NCBI GenBank assembly: GCA_937872895.1
Contig: CALMUP010000008.1
Coordinates: forward strand, 1 to 64,000
Reading direction: 5' to 3'
Origin: an uncultured Verrucomicrobiota bacterium
GTDB taxonomy: Bacteria; Verrucomicrobiota; Kiritimatiellia; CAIVKH01
DNA: 64,000 nucleotides
Position numbers and translations under genes: made by a program
Notes under the pieces: model-generated
Seen by the model: the letters and a program-made list of their open reading frames with translations, nothing else
Told to the model about the DNA's origin: nothing
Databases searched by the model: none
Part shown: positions 29,567-37,388 of the stretch, piece by piece
Layout of the letters: each line of letters opens with the position of its first letter
How positions within the stretch are numbered: the first letter of the stretch is position 1

Positions 29567-31324
29567 CTAGGAAAGCAGGGTGACCCGCCGCCAGCCGCGC
29601 ACGGAGTTGAGCCAGTAGAGGGTGTTGGCGTGGGTCAGGTCTTCAAGGGTCAGCCGGGCGGGAACAAGGACCTTCCGGTCGATCAGCTCGGCGCGGAAGA
29701 CGCCGGGCAACAGGCCGGCGGCGAGGTCGGGGGTGAGGAGGCGCCCGTCACGTTCGAGGGCGAGGTTGCCATTGCAGAATTCCATCAGTTCGCTGCGGGA
29801 ATTGACCAGCAGGGTCTCGTCGGCATCGGGGCAGCGGCGTCGGGCCTGCTGGTAGAGGGCGCGCCGGGTGGTCTTATGGTACAGGAAAAGCGAGTCGGGG
29901 TTGGTTCGGCGCGTGTCGATGCGGGCGGTAAGGATCGGGGCCTGTTCGCGGTGATCGTAGACGGCGGGCTGGTCGGCGGGTTGGTGCTGGAGGGTGATGC
30001 GGCCGCGGTGGTCGAGCAGCAATCGGATGCGTTGCGGGTGGTCGGTAAACGTACGGGCGAGGGCGTCGAGTTTTTCCTGAATGCGAGGGCGGGCGAAGGG
30101 TCGCTGGAAGTGTTCGGCGGATATGGCCATGCGGTCGAGGTGTCGGTCGCGCAGGATATAGCCGGCGACGGGATCCCACCGCATGGTTTCCAGCAATCGA
30201 AACGGTGGTGTTGTGTCATGCAGTACGCGGGCTTTCAAAAGGCATTCGCGGAATTCCTCGTCGGGGTCGGAGTCCCAGACGACGCCGCTGCCGACGCCAT
30301 AGGTCAGGGTGCGGGCGGAGTGATCGGAGACGAGGGTGCGGATGGCGACGGCGAATTCAGCCTGTCGGTTGGGGGACCAGCGGCCGATCGCACCGGTGTA
30401 GAGGCCGCGCGGGCCGGGTTCGAGCGCGGCGATGATTTCCGAGGTCTTGAGTTTGGGGGCGCCGGTGATCGAGGCGCACGGAAACAGGGCATGGAAGAGG
30501 TCGGGGATGCTGGCGGTGGTGGTGGCGGTCACGGTCGAGGTCATCTGCCACAGGGTCGGCCACGGGGTTACGTCGAACAGGGAGGCGACGTTCACCGAGC
30601 CGGGGTCGGCGATGCGGCCGAGGTCGTTCCGCATCATGTCTACGATCATCACGTTTTCGGCGCGGTTTTTCACGGAGGCGCGCAGGGCGGCGCCGGCCTG
30701 ACGGTCGAGTTCGGGGAGGGGGCCGCGGGGGCAGGTTCCTTTCATCGGCTCGACACGAATACGCTCGCCGTCCAGCGAAAAGAAGCGTTCGGGCGAGGTC
30801 GAGGCGATGCTGAAGGCGGGTGTTTCGATCAGCATGGCGAAAGGGGAGGGTTGCCGGTCGACCAGGTGGGAAAAAAGCTCCGGCAGGGCGGGTTGGGCAC
30901 CGGCACGCAGAAGGAAGGTGTAGTTCACCTGGTAGGTGTCACCGGCGGCGATATGACGTTTGATCAAGGCGAGGGCGTGACGGTAGTCCGCGCGCGAGAG
31001 GTCCGGCCGCAAGACCAGAGGGGGGGTGGGGGTGGGGGCCGGGGGCGTGAAGGGCGTGCACTCCTCGAACAGTGCGAACCAGAGCAGGGGTAGCGTTGGG
31101 GTGGCTCCGGTTTGGATCATGAAGTGGGGATCAAAGGCGGCACCCGCCTCGTAGGCAAGGAAGCCGAGGGCGTGGTGTCCGCGGGCAACTTGCTTTTCGA
31201 TGGCGCGCAGGGTCGCGGTGACGTCGCCGGTTTGATGGGTTGAGAACGTGGCGACCGGATCGCGCCAGCACACCCATTCCCCGCTACCCGCCGGGTGGCG
31301 GGTGATGATCCGGGTGCCAGTCAC
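29567..31324 (-). CDS. pabBC: fused aminodeoxychorismate synthase component I and 4-amino-4-deoxychorismate lyase
   Basis: The 585-residue protein joins two folate-pathway steps. Residues ~1-360 are a chorismate-binding PabB domain with GDTYQVNYTF, EPMKGTCPRG, the ITGAPKLKTSEII block and YGVGSGVVWDSD. The lysine in PMKGT marks PabB-type chemistry rather than anthranilate synthase. From ~375 to the end is a PLP-dependent class IV domain (FRLLETMRWDP, LVNSRSELMEFCNGNL, LLPGVFRAEL). Together they convert chorismate to p-aminobenzoate; the glutaminase PabA is not in this window. It starts 9 bases after argA on the same strand. Confidence 0.93.
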   Translation of the reverse strand: MTGTRIITRHPAGSGEWVCWRDPVATFSTHQTGDVTATLRAIEKQVARGHHALGFLAYEAGAAFDPHFMIQTGATPTLPLLWFALFEECTPFTPPAPTPTPPLVLRPDLSRADYRHALALIKRHIAAGDTYQVNYTFLLRAGAQPALPELFSHLVDRQPSPFAMLIETPAFSIASTSPERFFSLDGERIRVEPMKGTCPRGPLPELDRQAGAALRASVKNRAENVMIVDMMRNDLGRIADPGSVNVASLFDVTPWPTLWQMTSTVTATTTASIPDLFHALFPCASITGAPKLKTSEIIAALEPGPRGLYTGAIGRWSPNRQAEFAVAIRTLVSDHSARTLTYGVGSGVVWDSDPDEEFRECLLKARVLHDTTPPFRLLETMRWDPVAGYILRDRHLDRMAISAEHFQRPFARPRIQEKLDALARTFTDHPQRIRLLLDHRGRITLQHQPADQPAVYDHREQAPILTARIDTRRTNPDSLFLYHKTTRRALYQQARRRCPDADETLLVNSRSELMEFCNGNLALERDGRLLTPDLAAGLLPGVFRAELIDRKVLVPARLTLEDLTHANTLYWLNSVRGWRRVTLLS

Positions 31325-31333
31325 GCCGAACCT

Positions 31334-32620
31334 CTAGGCGAGGTCCTTGTAGAGCACACGGGATTGGCGACCGCTCTTGCTGTAAATGGTCTGGCGGTCG
31401 GCGGGCAGCATCGAGGGATCGCCGACCGCGAAGCCGCCCTTCTGGTTGAAGTAGTTGAAGGCCTGGGTGGACAGGGCGAACAGGCGTTCGACGCCCATGA
31501 TGCGCGCCTGGTTCTCGATGAAGTTCATCAACTTGCGGCCGATGCCCTGGTTCTCGTGGGATTCGGCGACGAACAGGCATTCGAGCTCGGCGATCGGTTT
31601 GGGCTTCGTCGGGTAGGTGCGGAGGGCTACGCAGCCGAGGATGTTGCGATCGATCTCGAACACGAAGTAGTCGTTGATCCGTTTCGCGATGTCGTCGCGG
31701 GTGCGCTCCAGCAGTTGTTTTGATTCCACGGAGTCGCGGATCAAGCCCATGATGGCCCCGACGTCCTTCTTGCGGGCTCGGCGGATGGCCTGGTACTCGT
31801 TGGCATGGATCATCGTGCCGATGCCTTCGTTCGAGAAGATCTCGCTCAGCAGCGCGGCGTCCTGGCGGCCGTCGATGATGTGCACGCGGGACACGCCGTT
31901 GCGGCAGGCGCGCACCCCGTGGCGGAGTTTCGAATTCATTTCCTTGTCGATCGCCTGCCGGTTCTTCTTCAGGTACTCCTCCGCCTCGGCCACGGAAAAC
32001 TGGGCTTGGAGGGTCCCGCTTCCGCGCACACCGTTGCTGGTGGTGATAAACATCAGTTTCGCGGCTTTCAGCGCCTCGGAGACCTCGAGGGCTACGCCAT
32101 CGGAGTTTACCCGGAAGGTCTGGCCGTTGCCATCCATGCCGAGTGGCGGTATAACCGGGATGATGTCCTGTTCCAGCAGGTCCTCGAGGAATCCGGTCTC
32201 GACGCGTTCGACCTGCCCGGTGAATTGCTGGTCCACGCCGTCGATAATGCCGGCGGGGTGGGCGATGATGGCGTTGGTGACCACGGCGCGCTGGTCGGTG
32301 TCGCGCAGGCCTTCGAGGATATCGTGGGCGAGCCGGTTAGCGGCGAGCACTGAAAGTTTGAGGGTGTCGGCATCGGTGATGCCCATGCCATCGAGGTCGG
32401 AATAGGGGCTGCCCATCGTGGCGGAGAGCTGCTTGATGTGCAGGCTTGCGCCATGGACGAGCACGATCTTGATGTTCAGGCTGCGCAGCACCGAAATGTC
32501 GAGCAGCAGGTTGTGGAAGGTGTCGGCGGCGAGGATCTCGCTGTCGATGTTCAGGACAAAGATTTTATCGCGGAAGCGGGCGATATAACCCAAGATGCCC
32601 CGGAGATTCGATAGGTTCAT
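31334..32620 (-). CDS. argA: N-acetylglutamate synthase (kinase-like plus GNAT domains)
   Basis: ArgA acetylates glutamate with acetyl-CoA, the first step of arginine synthesis. The 428-residue protein has an amino-acid-kinase fold at ~20-285 (IVLVHGASLHIKQL, VNSDGVALEVSEALKA) and a C-terminal GNAT domain at ~290-428 (CLFVAESHENQGIGRKLMNF, FALSTQAFNYFNQKGF-like end). This two-domain layout is that of classical ArgA rather than ArgB or the short NAGS. Divergent from fmt with only 61 bases between; no clear ribosome site precedes the ATG. argH lies far away at 60755. Confidence 0.94.
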   Translation of the reverse strand: MNLSNLRGILGYIARFRDKIFVLNIDSEILAADTFHNLLLDISVLRSLNIKIVLVHGASLHIKQLSATMGSPYSDLDGMGITDADTLKLSVLAANRLAHDILEGLRDTDQRAVVTNAIIAHPAGIIDGVDQQFTGQVERVETGFLEDLLEQDIIPVIPPLGMDGNGQTFRVNSDGVALEVSEALKAAKLMFITTSNGVRGSGTLQAQFSVAEAEEYLKKNRQAIDKEMNSKLRHGVRACRNGVSRVHIIDGRQDAALLSEIFSNEGIGTMIHANEYQAIRRARKKDVGAIMGLIRDSVESKQLLERTRDDIAKRINDYFVFEIDRNILGCVALRTYPTKPKPIAELECLFVAESHENQGIGRKLMNFIENQARIMGVERLFALSTQAFNYFNQKGGFAVGDPSMLPADRQTIYSKSGRQSRVLYKDLA

Positions 32621-32681
32621 GAAGGTTTTTTATCACATTGCCGTGAACACGCAACTGTCATTCGAGGAGCGGGGCTGAGCC

Positions 32682-33632
32682 ATGCGGGTGGTTTTCCTCG
32701 GTTCATCCGGGTTTTCTGTGCCGTCCTTCCGGGTTCTGGCGGCCGGCGGTCGCCACGAACTGGTCGGTGTGGCGGCGCAGCCGGACCGGCCGAGCGGGCG
32801 CAACCGGCAGGTACAGCGCGGAGTGATCCACCAGGCAGCGCTGGATGCCGGTGTGCCGGTGATGACGCCAGAGAAAATCGGAGGCGCGGAGGCGATGGCG
32901 CAGTTGGCGGCATGGCGTCCGGAGGTGATCGCGGTTGCTTCGTTTGGCCAGTACATCCCGACCCGGGTGCTCGCGTTTCCGCGCTGCGGGGTCATCAACG
33001 TACATCCCTCATTGCTTCCGAAGTACCGCGGTGCGGCACCACTCCAGTGGTCGATTGCCGAAGGGGAAACGGAAAGCGGGGTCACGATCTTTCGCGTGGT
33101 CCAGAAGATGGATGCGGGGGATGTCATCTTGCAGGAGCGGTATCCGGTATTTCCCGGTGATACGGCGGCCACGTTAAGCAGCCGGTTTGCCGAGTTGGGT
33201 GCGGAACTGATGATCAAGGCGCTCGACCTGCTCGAGGAGGGGCGTGCGCCTGCGGTTCCGCAGGACGAGGCGGCGGCGACGTATGCGCCGAAGATCAGCA
33301 AGATGGATGGGTGGATCGACTGGGCGTGGCCGAGCGCGCGGATCGTTAACCGCGTGCGCGGTTTCCAGCCCTGGCCGTGCGCGTATATCGTGCATCAAGG
33401 ACAGACCATCAAGGTGTGGCGGGCCGAAGCCGCTGATGGTGCGGGACGGCCGGGTGAGGTGCTGTCGGTACGGGGCGATGGCCCGGTGGTGGCCGTCGGC
33501 GAGGGTGCGGTTCGTTTGCTTGAGGTCCAGCCGGAAGGCAAAAAAATCATGTCCGGCGCGGCTTTTTTGTGTGGGCATGCGTGGTCCGTCGGGAGCATAG
33601 TGGATGGGCGAAAGTCCGAAGGAATCATCTGA
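32682..33632 (+). CDS. fmt: methionyl-tRNA formyltransferase
   Basis: Fmt formylates initiator Met-tRNA with 10-formyl-tetrahydrofolate. The 316-residue protein starts MRVVFLGSSGFSVPSFRVL and has the catalytic region VINVHPSLLPKYRGAAP, the aspartate in KMDAGDV and a C-terminal OB-like domain. The ATG follows GAGGAGCGGG. def, its usual partner, is not adjacent. aroB follows after three bases. Confidence 0.96.
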   Translation: MRVVFLGSSGFSVPSFRVLAAGGRHELVGVAAQPDRPSGRNRQVQRGVIHQAALDAGVPVMTPEKIGGAEAMAQLAAWRPEVIAVASFGQYIPTRVLAFPRCGVINVHPSLLPKYRGAAPLQWSIAEGETESGVTIFRVVQKMDAGDVILQERYPVFPGDTAATLSSRFAELGAELMIKALDLLEEGRAPAVPQDEAAATYAPKISKMDGWIDWAWPSARIVNRVRGFQPWPCAYIVHQGQTIKVWRAEAADGAGRPGEVLSVRGDGPVVAVGEGAVRLLEVQPEGKKIMSGAAFLCGHAWSVGSIVDGRKSEGII

Positions 33633-33635
33633 CCC

Positions 33636-34715
33636 ATGAATGTGCAGGTACAACTGGGGCCCCGCTCCTACGATATCCAGATCAAGGCCGGTCTGCTTGA
33701 CCAGTTGCCGAAATGGTTGCGCGACTACAACCTCGCCCCGGCCAAGGGTTTGTTGGTTACCGATGACGAGGTGGATCGGCACCACACCTACCTGTTGCAG
33801 CAGCGCCTGGTCGAGGCCGGCCTCTCCTATCCGCGTTCGGTCGTACCGGCCGGTGAGGAGAGCAAATCGCAGGAGTGGTTGTTCAATATCTACGAGGATG
33901 CGCTGGATGCGCGGCTGGATCGGAAATCGATCATGCTGGCGGTCGGTGGGGGAGTCGTTGGTGATCTCGGTGGTTACGCTGCAGCCAGTTTCATGCGGGG
34001 CATCCGGTACGTGCAGATCCCGACGACCTTGCTTTCGATGGTGGACAGTGCGGTAGGTGGGAAAACCGGGATCAACCTGCGCCGCGGCAAGAACCTGATC
34101 GGGGCTTTCCATCAGCCTTCCCTGGTGCTATGCGACCTGGCCACGCTGAAGACGCTACCTTCGCGCGAATTCCGCTCCGGTTTGGCCGAGATTATCAAGT
34201 ACGGGATCATCTACGACCGAGTCCTGTTCGAATACCTGGAGACCGGGATCGACGCTGCGCTGGGCCTCGACATGATCACGCTGGAGCACCTGGTCAGCCG
34301 TAGTTGCATGATCAAGGCCGAGGTGGTCAGTCAGGACGAGACCGAATCGGGGTTGCGGGCGATCCTCAATTTCGGACATACCCTTGGCCATGCAATCGAG
34401 GCGGTCGCGGGGTACGGCAAGTATCTGCATGGGGAAGCGATCGCGATCGGTATGGTCTATGCCGCGCGGTTGTCGGAAAAGCGACTGGGACTTCCCGGTT
34501 CCGAGGTCGAACGAATTTCCACGTTGCTGCAGCGAGCGAAGTTGCCGGTCAAGCCGCGTTCACTGCCTTGGACGGAGCTGCGGACCGCGATGGCGCTCGA
34601 CAAGAAGACCACCGATGGAAAGGTTAAGTTTGTACTGGCCCGTGCGATTGGACAGGTCGACTTCGGCGTCGAGGTTGACGACGCCTTGCTGAAAGACGTC
34701 TGGGAGTCACTCTAA
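33636..34715 (+). CDS. aroB: 3-dehydroquinate synthase
   Basis: AroB closes the ring of DAHP to 3-dehydroquinate using NAD and a divalent metal, step two of the shikimate pathway. The 359-residue protein has the NAD-binding GGGVVGDLGGYAAASFMRG, the metal and substrate block VDSAVGGKTGIN, EIIKYG and the metal-ligand histidines in NFGHTLGHAIE and HGEAIAIGM. It lies 3 bases after fmt and converges on the pstS-like gene with only 14 bases between stops and no terminator. Confidence 0.97.
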   Translation: MNVQVQLGPRSYDIQIKAGLLDQLPKWLRDYNLAPAKGLLVTDDEVDRHHTYLLQQRLVEAGLSYPRSVVPAGEESKSQEWLFNIYEDALDARLDRKSIMLAVGGGVVGDLGGYAAASFMRGIRYVQIPTTLLSMVDSAVGGKTGINLRRGKNLIGAFHQPSLVLCDLATLKTLPSREFRSGLAEIIKYGIIYDRVLFEYLETGIDAALGLDMITLEHLVSRSCMIKAEVVSQDETESGLRAILNFGHTLGHAIEAVAGYGKYLHGEAIAIGMVYAARLSEKRLGLPGSEVERISTLLQRAKLPVKPRSLPWTELRTAMALDKKTTDGKVKFVLARAIGQVDFGVEVDDALLKDVWESL

Positions 34716-34729
34716 TTCGCGCCAGTCTC

Positions 34730-35581
34730 TTACGGGGCCATTCCGCCAAGATCCATCGGCACGGCCATGCGCGGGACAAAACCGGTAGCCTCCACGATTC
34801 GCTGGCCATCCCGCGATTGCACGAACCGAATGAATGAAGCGGCTGGTTTGGAACGCATGTCCCGGTTGGTGATGAGTCGGACTTGGCGTGCATAGGGGTA
34901 GAGGTTTTCGACGACGGCCGACGGGGCGGGATGCACACCGTTGATGATCACGGCCCGGGTGCCCGGCTGTTGTGCGGTGCGTAGGTCCACGAATCCGATT
35001 CCGGCGGGATCAGCCGCAACAGCAGCATGGATTTCGACATACCCGTTACGTGCCTGGGCCGCGGCGGCATACGGTTTGCGTCCCATCGCCAGTTCCTGGA
35101 AGCCGAGGTAGGTTCCATCCTCGCGGCGCGGCGTATAGACGTTCACCGGAAGATCCGGGCCACCGAGGCTGCTCCACGAGGCCAACCGCCCGGTAAACAG
35201 ATCGCGCACCTGACGGTCGGTCAAGGCCCGGACCGGCAGCTGTTCGTTCACGATGACCGCGATGCCGTAGTAACCCACGACATGGTTGACCAATCGGATG
35301 CCGCGTGATCTGGCCACGCGTTCCTCGTCCTCGTTCAACGGGCGGGAACTGGAGGCGATGTCGGTCGTGCCATCCAGCAGGGCTGCGATGCCGCTGGAAC
35401 TGCCCTCGGTTTCCAGGTCAATGGCCGTGCCAGGATTCCGTTCCGTGAATTCGGAAATCAGGGCGGGACCCAGGTCCTGCCCGAAGGTATTTGAGCCTTT
35501 GATGGTGAGAGTTTCGGCCCACCCTGCCAACGCCACGCCCGCCAGGGCCATGGCCCAACCTGCTGTGCATCTCGTTTTCAT
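34730..35581 (-). CDS. PstS-like periplasmic phosphate-binding protein (orphan)
   Basis: A 283-residue exported protein. The signal peptide is MKTRCTAGWAMALAGVALAGWA. The mature part starts with LTIKGSNTFGQDLGPAL and has EGSSSGIAALLDGTTDIASSSRPL, matching the phosphate-cradle motifs of PstS-type proteins (GSNT and SSxG). It ends GQRIVEATGFVPR, also typical. No pstC, pstA, pstB or phoU gene is next to it, so it may bind phosphate for signalling or scavenging, or serve a distant transporter. Confidence 0.85.
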   Translation of the reverse strand: MKTRCTAGWAMALAGVALAGWAETLTIKGSNTFGQDLGPALISEFTERNPGTAIDLETEGSSSGIAALLDGTTDIASSSRPLNEDEERVARSRGIRLVNHVVGYYGIAVIVNEQLPVRALTDRQVRDLFTGRLASWSSLGGPDLPVNVYTPRREDGTYLGFQELAMGRKPYAAAAQARNGYVEIHAAVAADPAGIGFVDLRTAQQPGTRAVIINGVHPAPSAVVENLYPYARQVRLITNRDMRSKPAASFIRFVQSRDGQRIVEATGFVPRMAVPMDLGGMAP

Positions 35582-35660
35582 GGTTCACCTCGCTGACTGC
35601 ATGGTACCAAGATCCATCCACATTGGCAAACCAACGTGAACATCGGCTGAATCCCACCGC

Positions 35661-35689
35661 TTGAACCGGGAGGCACGCTTGCGTATGAT
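35661..35689 (+). promoter_or_regulatory. sigma-70-type promoter for tRNA-Arg
   Basis: TTGAAC (35661-35666) and TATGAT (35684-35689) are separated by exactly 17 bases, and the tRNA begins ten bases after the -10 box. Each box matches consensus at five of six positions. This is the best housekeeping promoter I can see in the window. Confidence 0.8.
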
Positions 35690-35699
35690 CTCAGCCTGG

Positions 35700-35776
<77 letters not shown>

Positions 35777-35822
35777 GCCTGGTCGGATCGGTTCCAGTCA
35801 TTGGACACCGGGAGGGTCGACG

Positions 35823-35846
35823 TGTCCAGTTCCTGGACATTTTTTT
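35823..35846 (+). terminator. terminator after tRNA-Arg, upstream of the ABC operon
   Basis: TGTCCAG (35823-35829) pairs with CTGGACA (35833-35839) around TTC, followed by seven T. A competing stem can form between TGGACAC (35802-35808) and GTGTCCA (35822-35828), which would use up the left arm of the terminator. A 12-base perfect palindrome, TTGAACGTTCAA, follows at 35845-35856. Confidence 0.85.
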
Positions 35847-35856
35847 GAACGTTCAA
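35845..35856. promoter_or_regulatory. 12-base perfect palindrome upstream of the ABC operon
   Basis: TTGAACGTTCAA overlaps the last T residues of the tRNA terminator and lies about 50 bases before the first gene of the ABC operon. Short perfect palindromes in such positions are often dimeric repressor sites. No regulator gene is adjacent to suggest which. Confidence 0.35.
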
Positions 35857-35904
35857 GGGTCTGGATGGTCCGTCATCGCAACCTTGTGGGAGAAGGAGTA
35901 TTGC

Positions 35905-36621
35905 ATGATACGAGTCGATAACGTGACCAAGGAGTTCGGGGCGAGGCGCGCCGTGGATGGCGTGTCCTTCTCCGTGGAGCCGGGTACGGTGCTGGGATTC
36001 CTCGGGCCGAACGGGGCAGGGAAGACCACCACCATCCGCATGATCGCCGGTTTCCTGAAGCCGACCAGCGGCACCATCTACGTGAACGGGATCAATATCC
36101 AGCAGGATCCGGTCGGGGCACAGCGCGACGTGGGCTACATGCCCGAGCGGACGCCGCTTTATGACGAAATGACCGTCGAGGCCTTCCTGCGGTTTGCCGC
36201 GGAGATGCGCGGTTTCCGGGGAAAAGCGCGCGAGGATCGGGTAAATCAGGCGCTGGCCGCGTGTTTCCTGGAACCGGTACGCCGCCAGGTGATCGAGACC
36301 TTGTCCAAAGGGTTCCGCCAGCGCACCTGCCTGGCCCAGGCCATCATCCACGATCCGAAGGTGCTGCTGCTCGACGAGCCCACGGAAGGGCTGGATCCGA
36401 ACCAGAAGAAGGTGGTACGCGACATGATCACCACGATGGGCCGCAGCAAGGTCATCATGATCTCCACGCACGTGCTGGAGGAGGTCGAGGCGATCTGCTC
36501 GCGGGTGATCATCATAAGCCGCGGCAGGGTGGTGGCCGACAATCCGCCCGCCGAATTGACCCGGGGCGGGGCACGGCTGGAGGATGTGTTCCGCCGCATC
36601 ACCACGACGGAGGAGGTCTGA
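35905..36621 (+). CDS. ABC transporter ATP-binding protein (GldA-like)
   Basis: A 238-residue ABC ATPase with Walker A GPNGAGKTTT near residue 38, signature-like LSKGFRQR, Walker B VLLLDEPTEGLDPNQ and the switch histidine in STHVLEEVE. AGAAGGAG lies before the ATG. It is first of four genes (ATPase, ABC-2 permease, GldG-like, DUF4340) spaced 2, 15 and 22 bases apart. The same four-gene set is widespread in PVC bacteria and relates to GldA/F/G, known from Bacteroidetes gliding. Gliding is not implied here; the substrate is unknown. Confidence 0.93.
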   Translation: MIRVDNVTKEFGARRAVDGVSFSVEPGTVLGFLGPNGAGKTTTIRMIAGFLKPTSGTIYVNGINIQQDPVGAQRDVGYMPERTPLYDEMTVEAFLRFAAEMRGFRGKAREDRVNQALAACFLEPVRRQVIETLSKGFRQRTCLAQAIIHDPKVLLLDEPTEGLDPNQKKVVRDMITTMGRSKVIMISTHVLEEVEAICSRVIIISRGRVVADNPPAELTRGGARLEDVFRRITTTEEV

Positions 36622-36623
36622 GC

Positions 36624-37373
36624 ATGAGCCGTGTTTATCAACCCATCCGCACAATGATGGCGCGCGAGTGGAGCGCCTATTTCAACGCGCCCATCGCCTA
36701 TGTGTTCCTGGTGATCTTCCTGGTGTTGTCCGCATTCTTCACCTTCGGGGTGACGCGGTTCTACGAATCCGGACAGGCCGACCTGCGGCCCTTCTTCTTC
36801 TGGCATCCCTGGCTGTACCTGATCCTGGTGCCGGCGGTGACCATGCGGTTGTGGGCCGAGGAGCAGCGCACCGGCACCGCCGAGTTGCTGCTGACCTTGT
36901 CGATCAAGCCGGGCGAGGCGATCATCGCGAAGTTCCTCGCCGCCTGGCTGTTCATGGGTCTGGCCCTGTTGCTGACCTTCCCGATGGTGCTGACCGCCTT
37001 CTACCTCGGCGAGCCCGATCCGGGGGTGATGGTGAGCGGGTACCTGGGTAGCCTCTTGCTGGCCGGGGCGTACGTGGCGGTGGGGCAATTTGCCTCGTCG
37101 CTGACCCGGAACCAGGTCATCAGTTTCATCATCGGCGTGGTGGTCGGGCTGTTCCTGCTGCTGGCCGGATTCCCGCCGGTGACCGACTTGTTGTCCCAGT
37201 GGGCACCGCCGTGGCTGGTGGATGGCGTAGCCGGATTCAGTTTCATGTTCCACTACGATATGCTGCAGCGCGGCCTGATCAGCCTGGGCGACCTGGTGTA
37301 CTTCGCCAGCGTGATCGTGGTGATGCTGGTCGCCACCCATGCCGCCTTGAGCCGCCGGCTCGGCCGCGCCTAA
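36624..37373 (+). CDS. ABC-2 type permease (GldF-like)
   Basis: A 249-residue protein with six hydrophobic segments, starting MSRVYQPIRTMMAREWSAYFNAPIAYVF, the pattern of ABC-2 permeases that follow GldA-type ATPases. The motif WAEEQRTGTAELLLTLSIKP after the second membrane segment is characteristic. It begins two bases after the ATPase stop, behind GGAGG, so the two are surely co-translated. Confidence 0.92.
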   Translation: MSRVYQPIRTMMAREWSAYFNAPIAYVFLVIFLVLSAFFTFGVTRFYESGQADLRPFFFWHPWLYLILVPAVTMRLWAEEQRTGTAELLLTLSIKPGEAIIAKFLAAWLFMGLALLLTFPMVLTAFYLGEPDPGVMVSGYLGSLLLAGAYVAVGQFASSLTRNQVISFIIGVVVGLFLLLAGFPPVTDLLSQWAPPWLVDGVAGFSFMFHYDMLQRGLISLGDLVYFASVIVVMLVATHAALSRRLGRA

Positions 37374-37388
37374 CCCGAGGAGCCTTCG

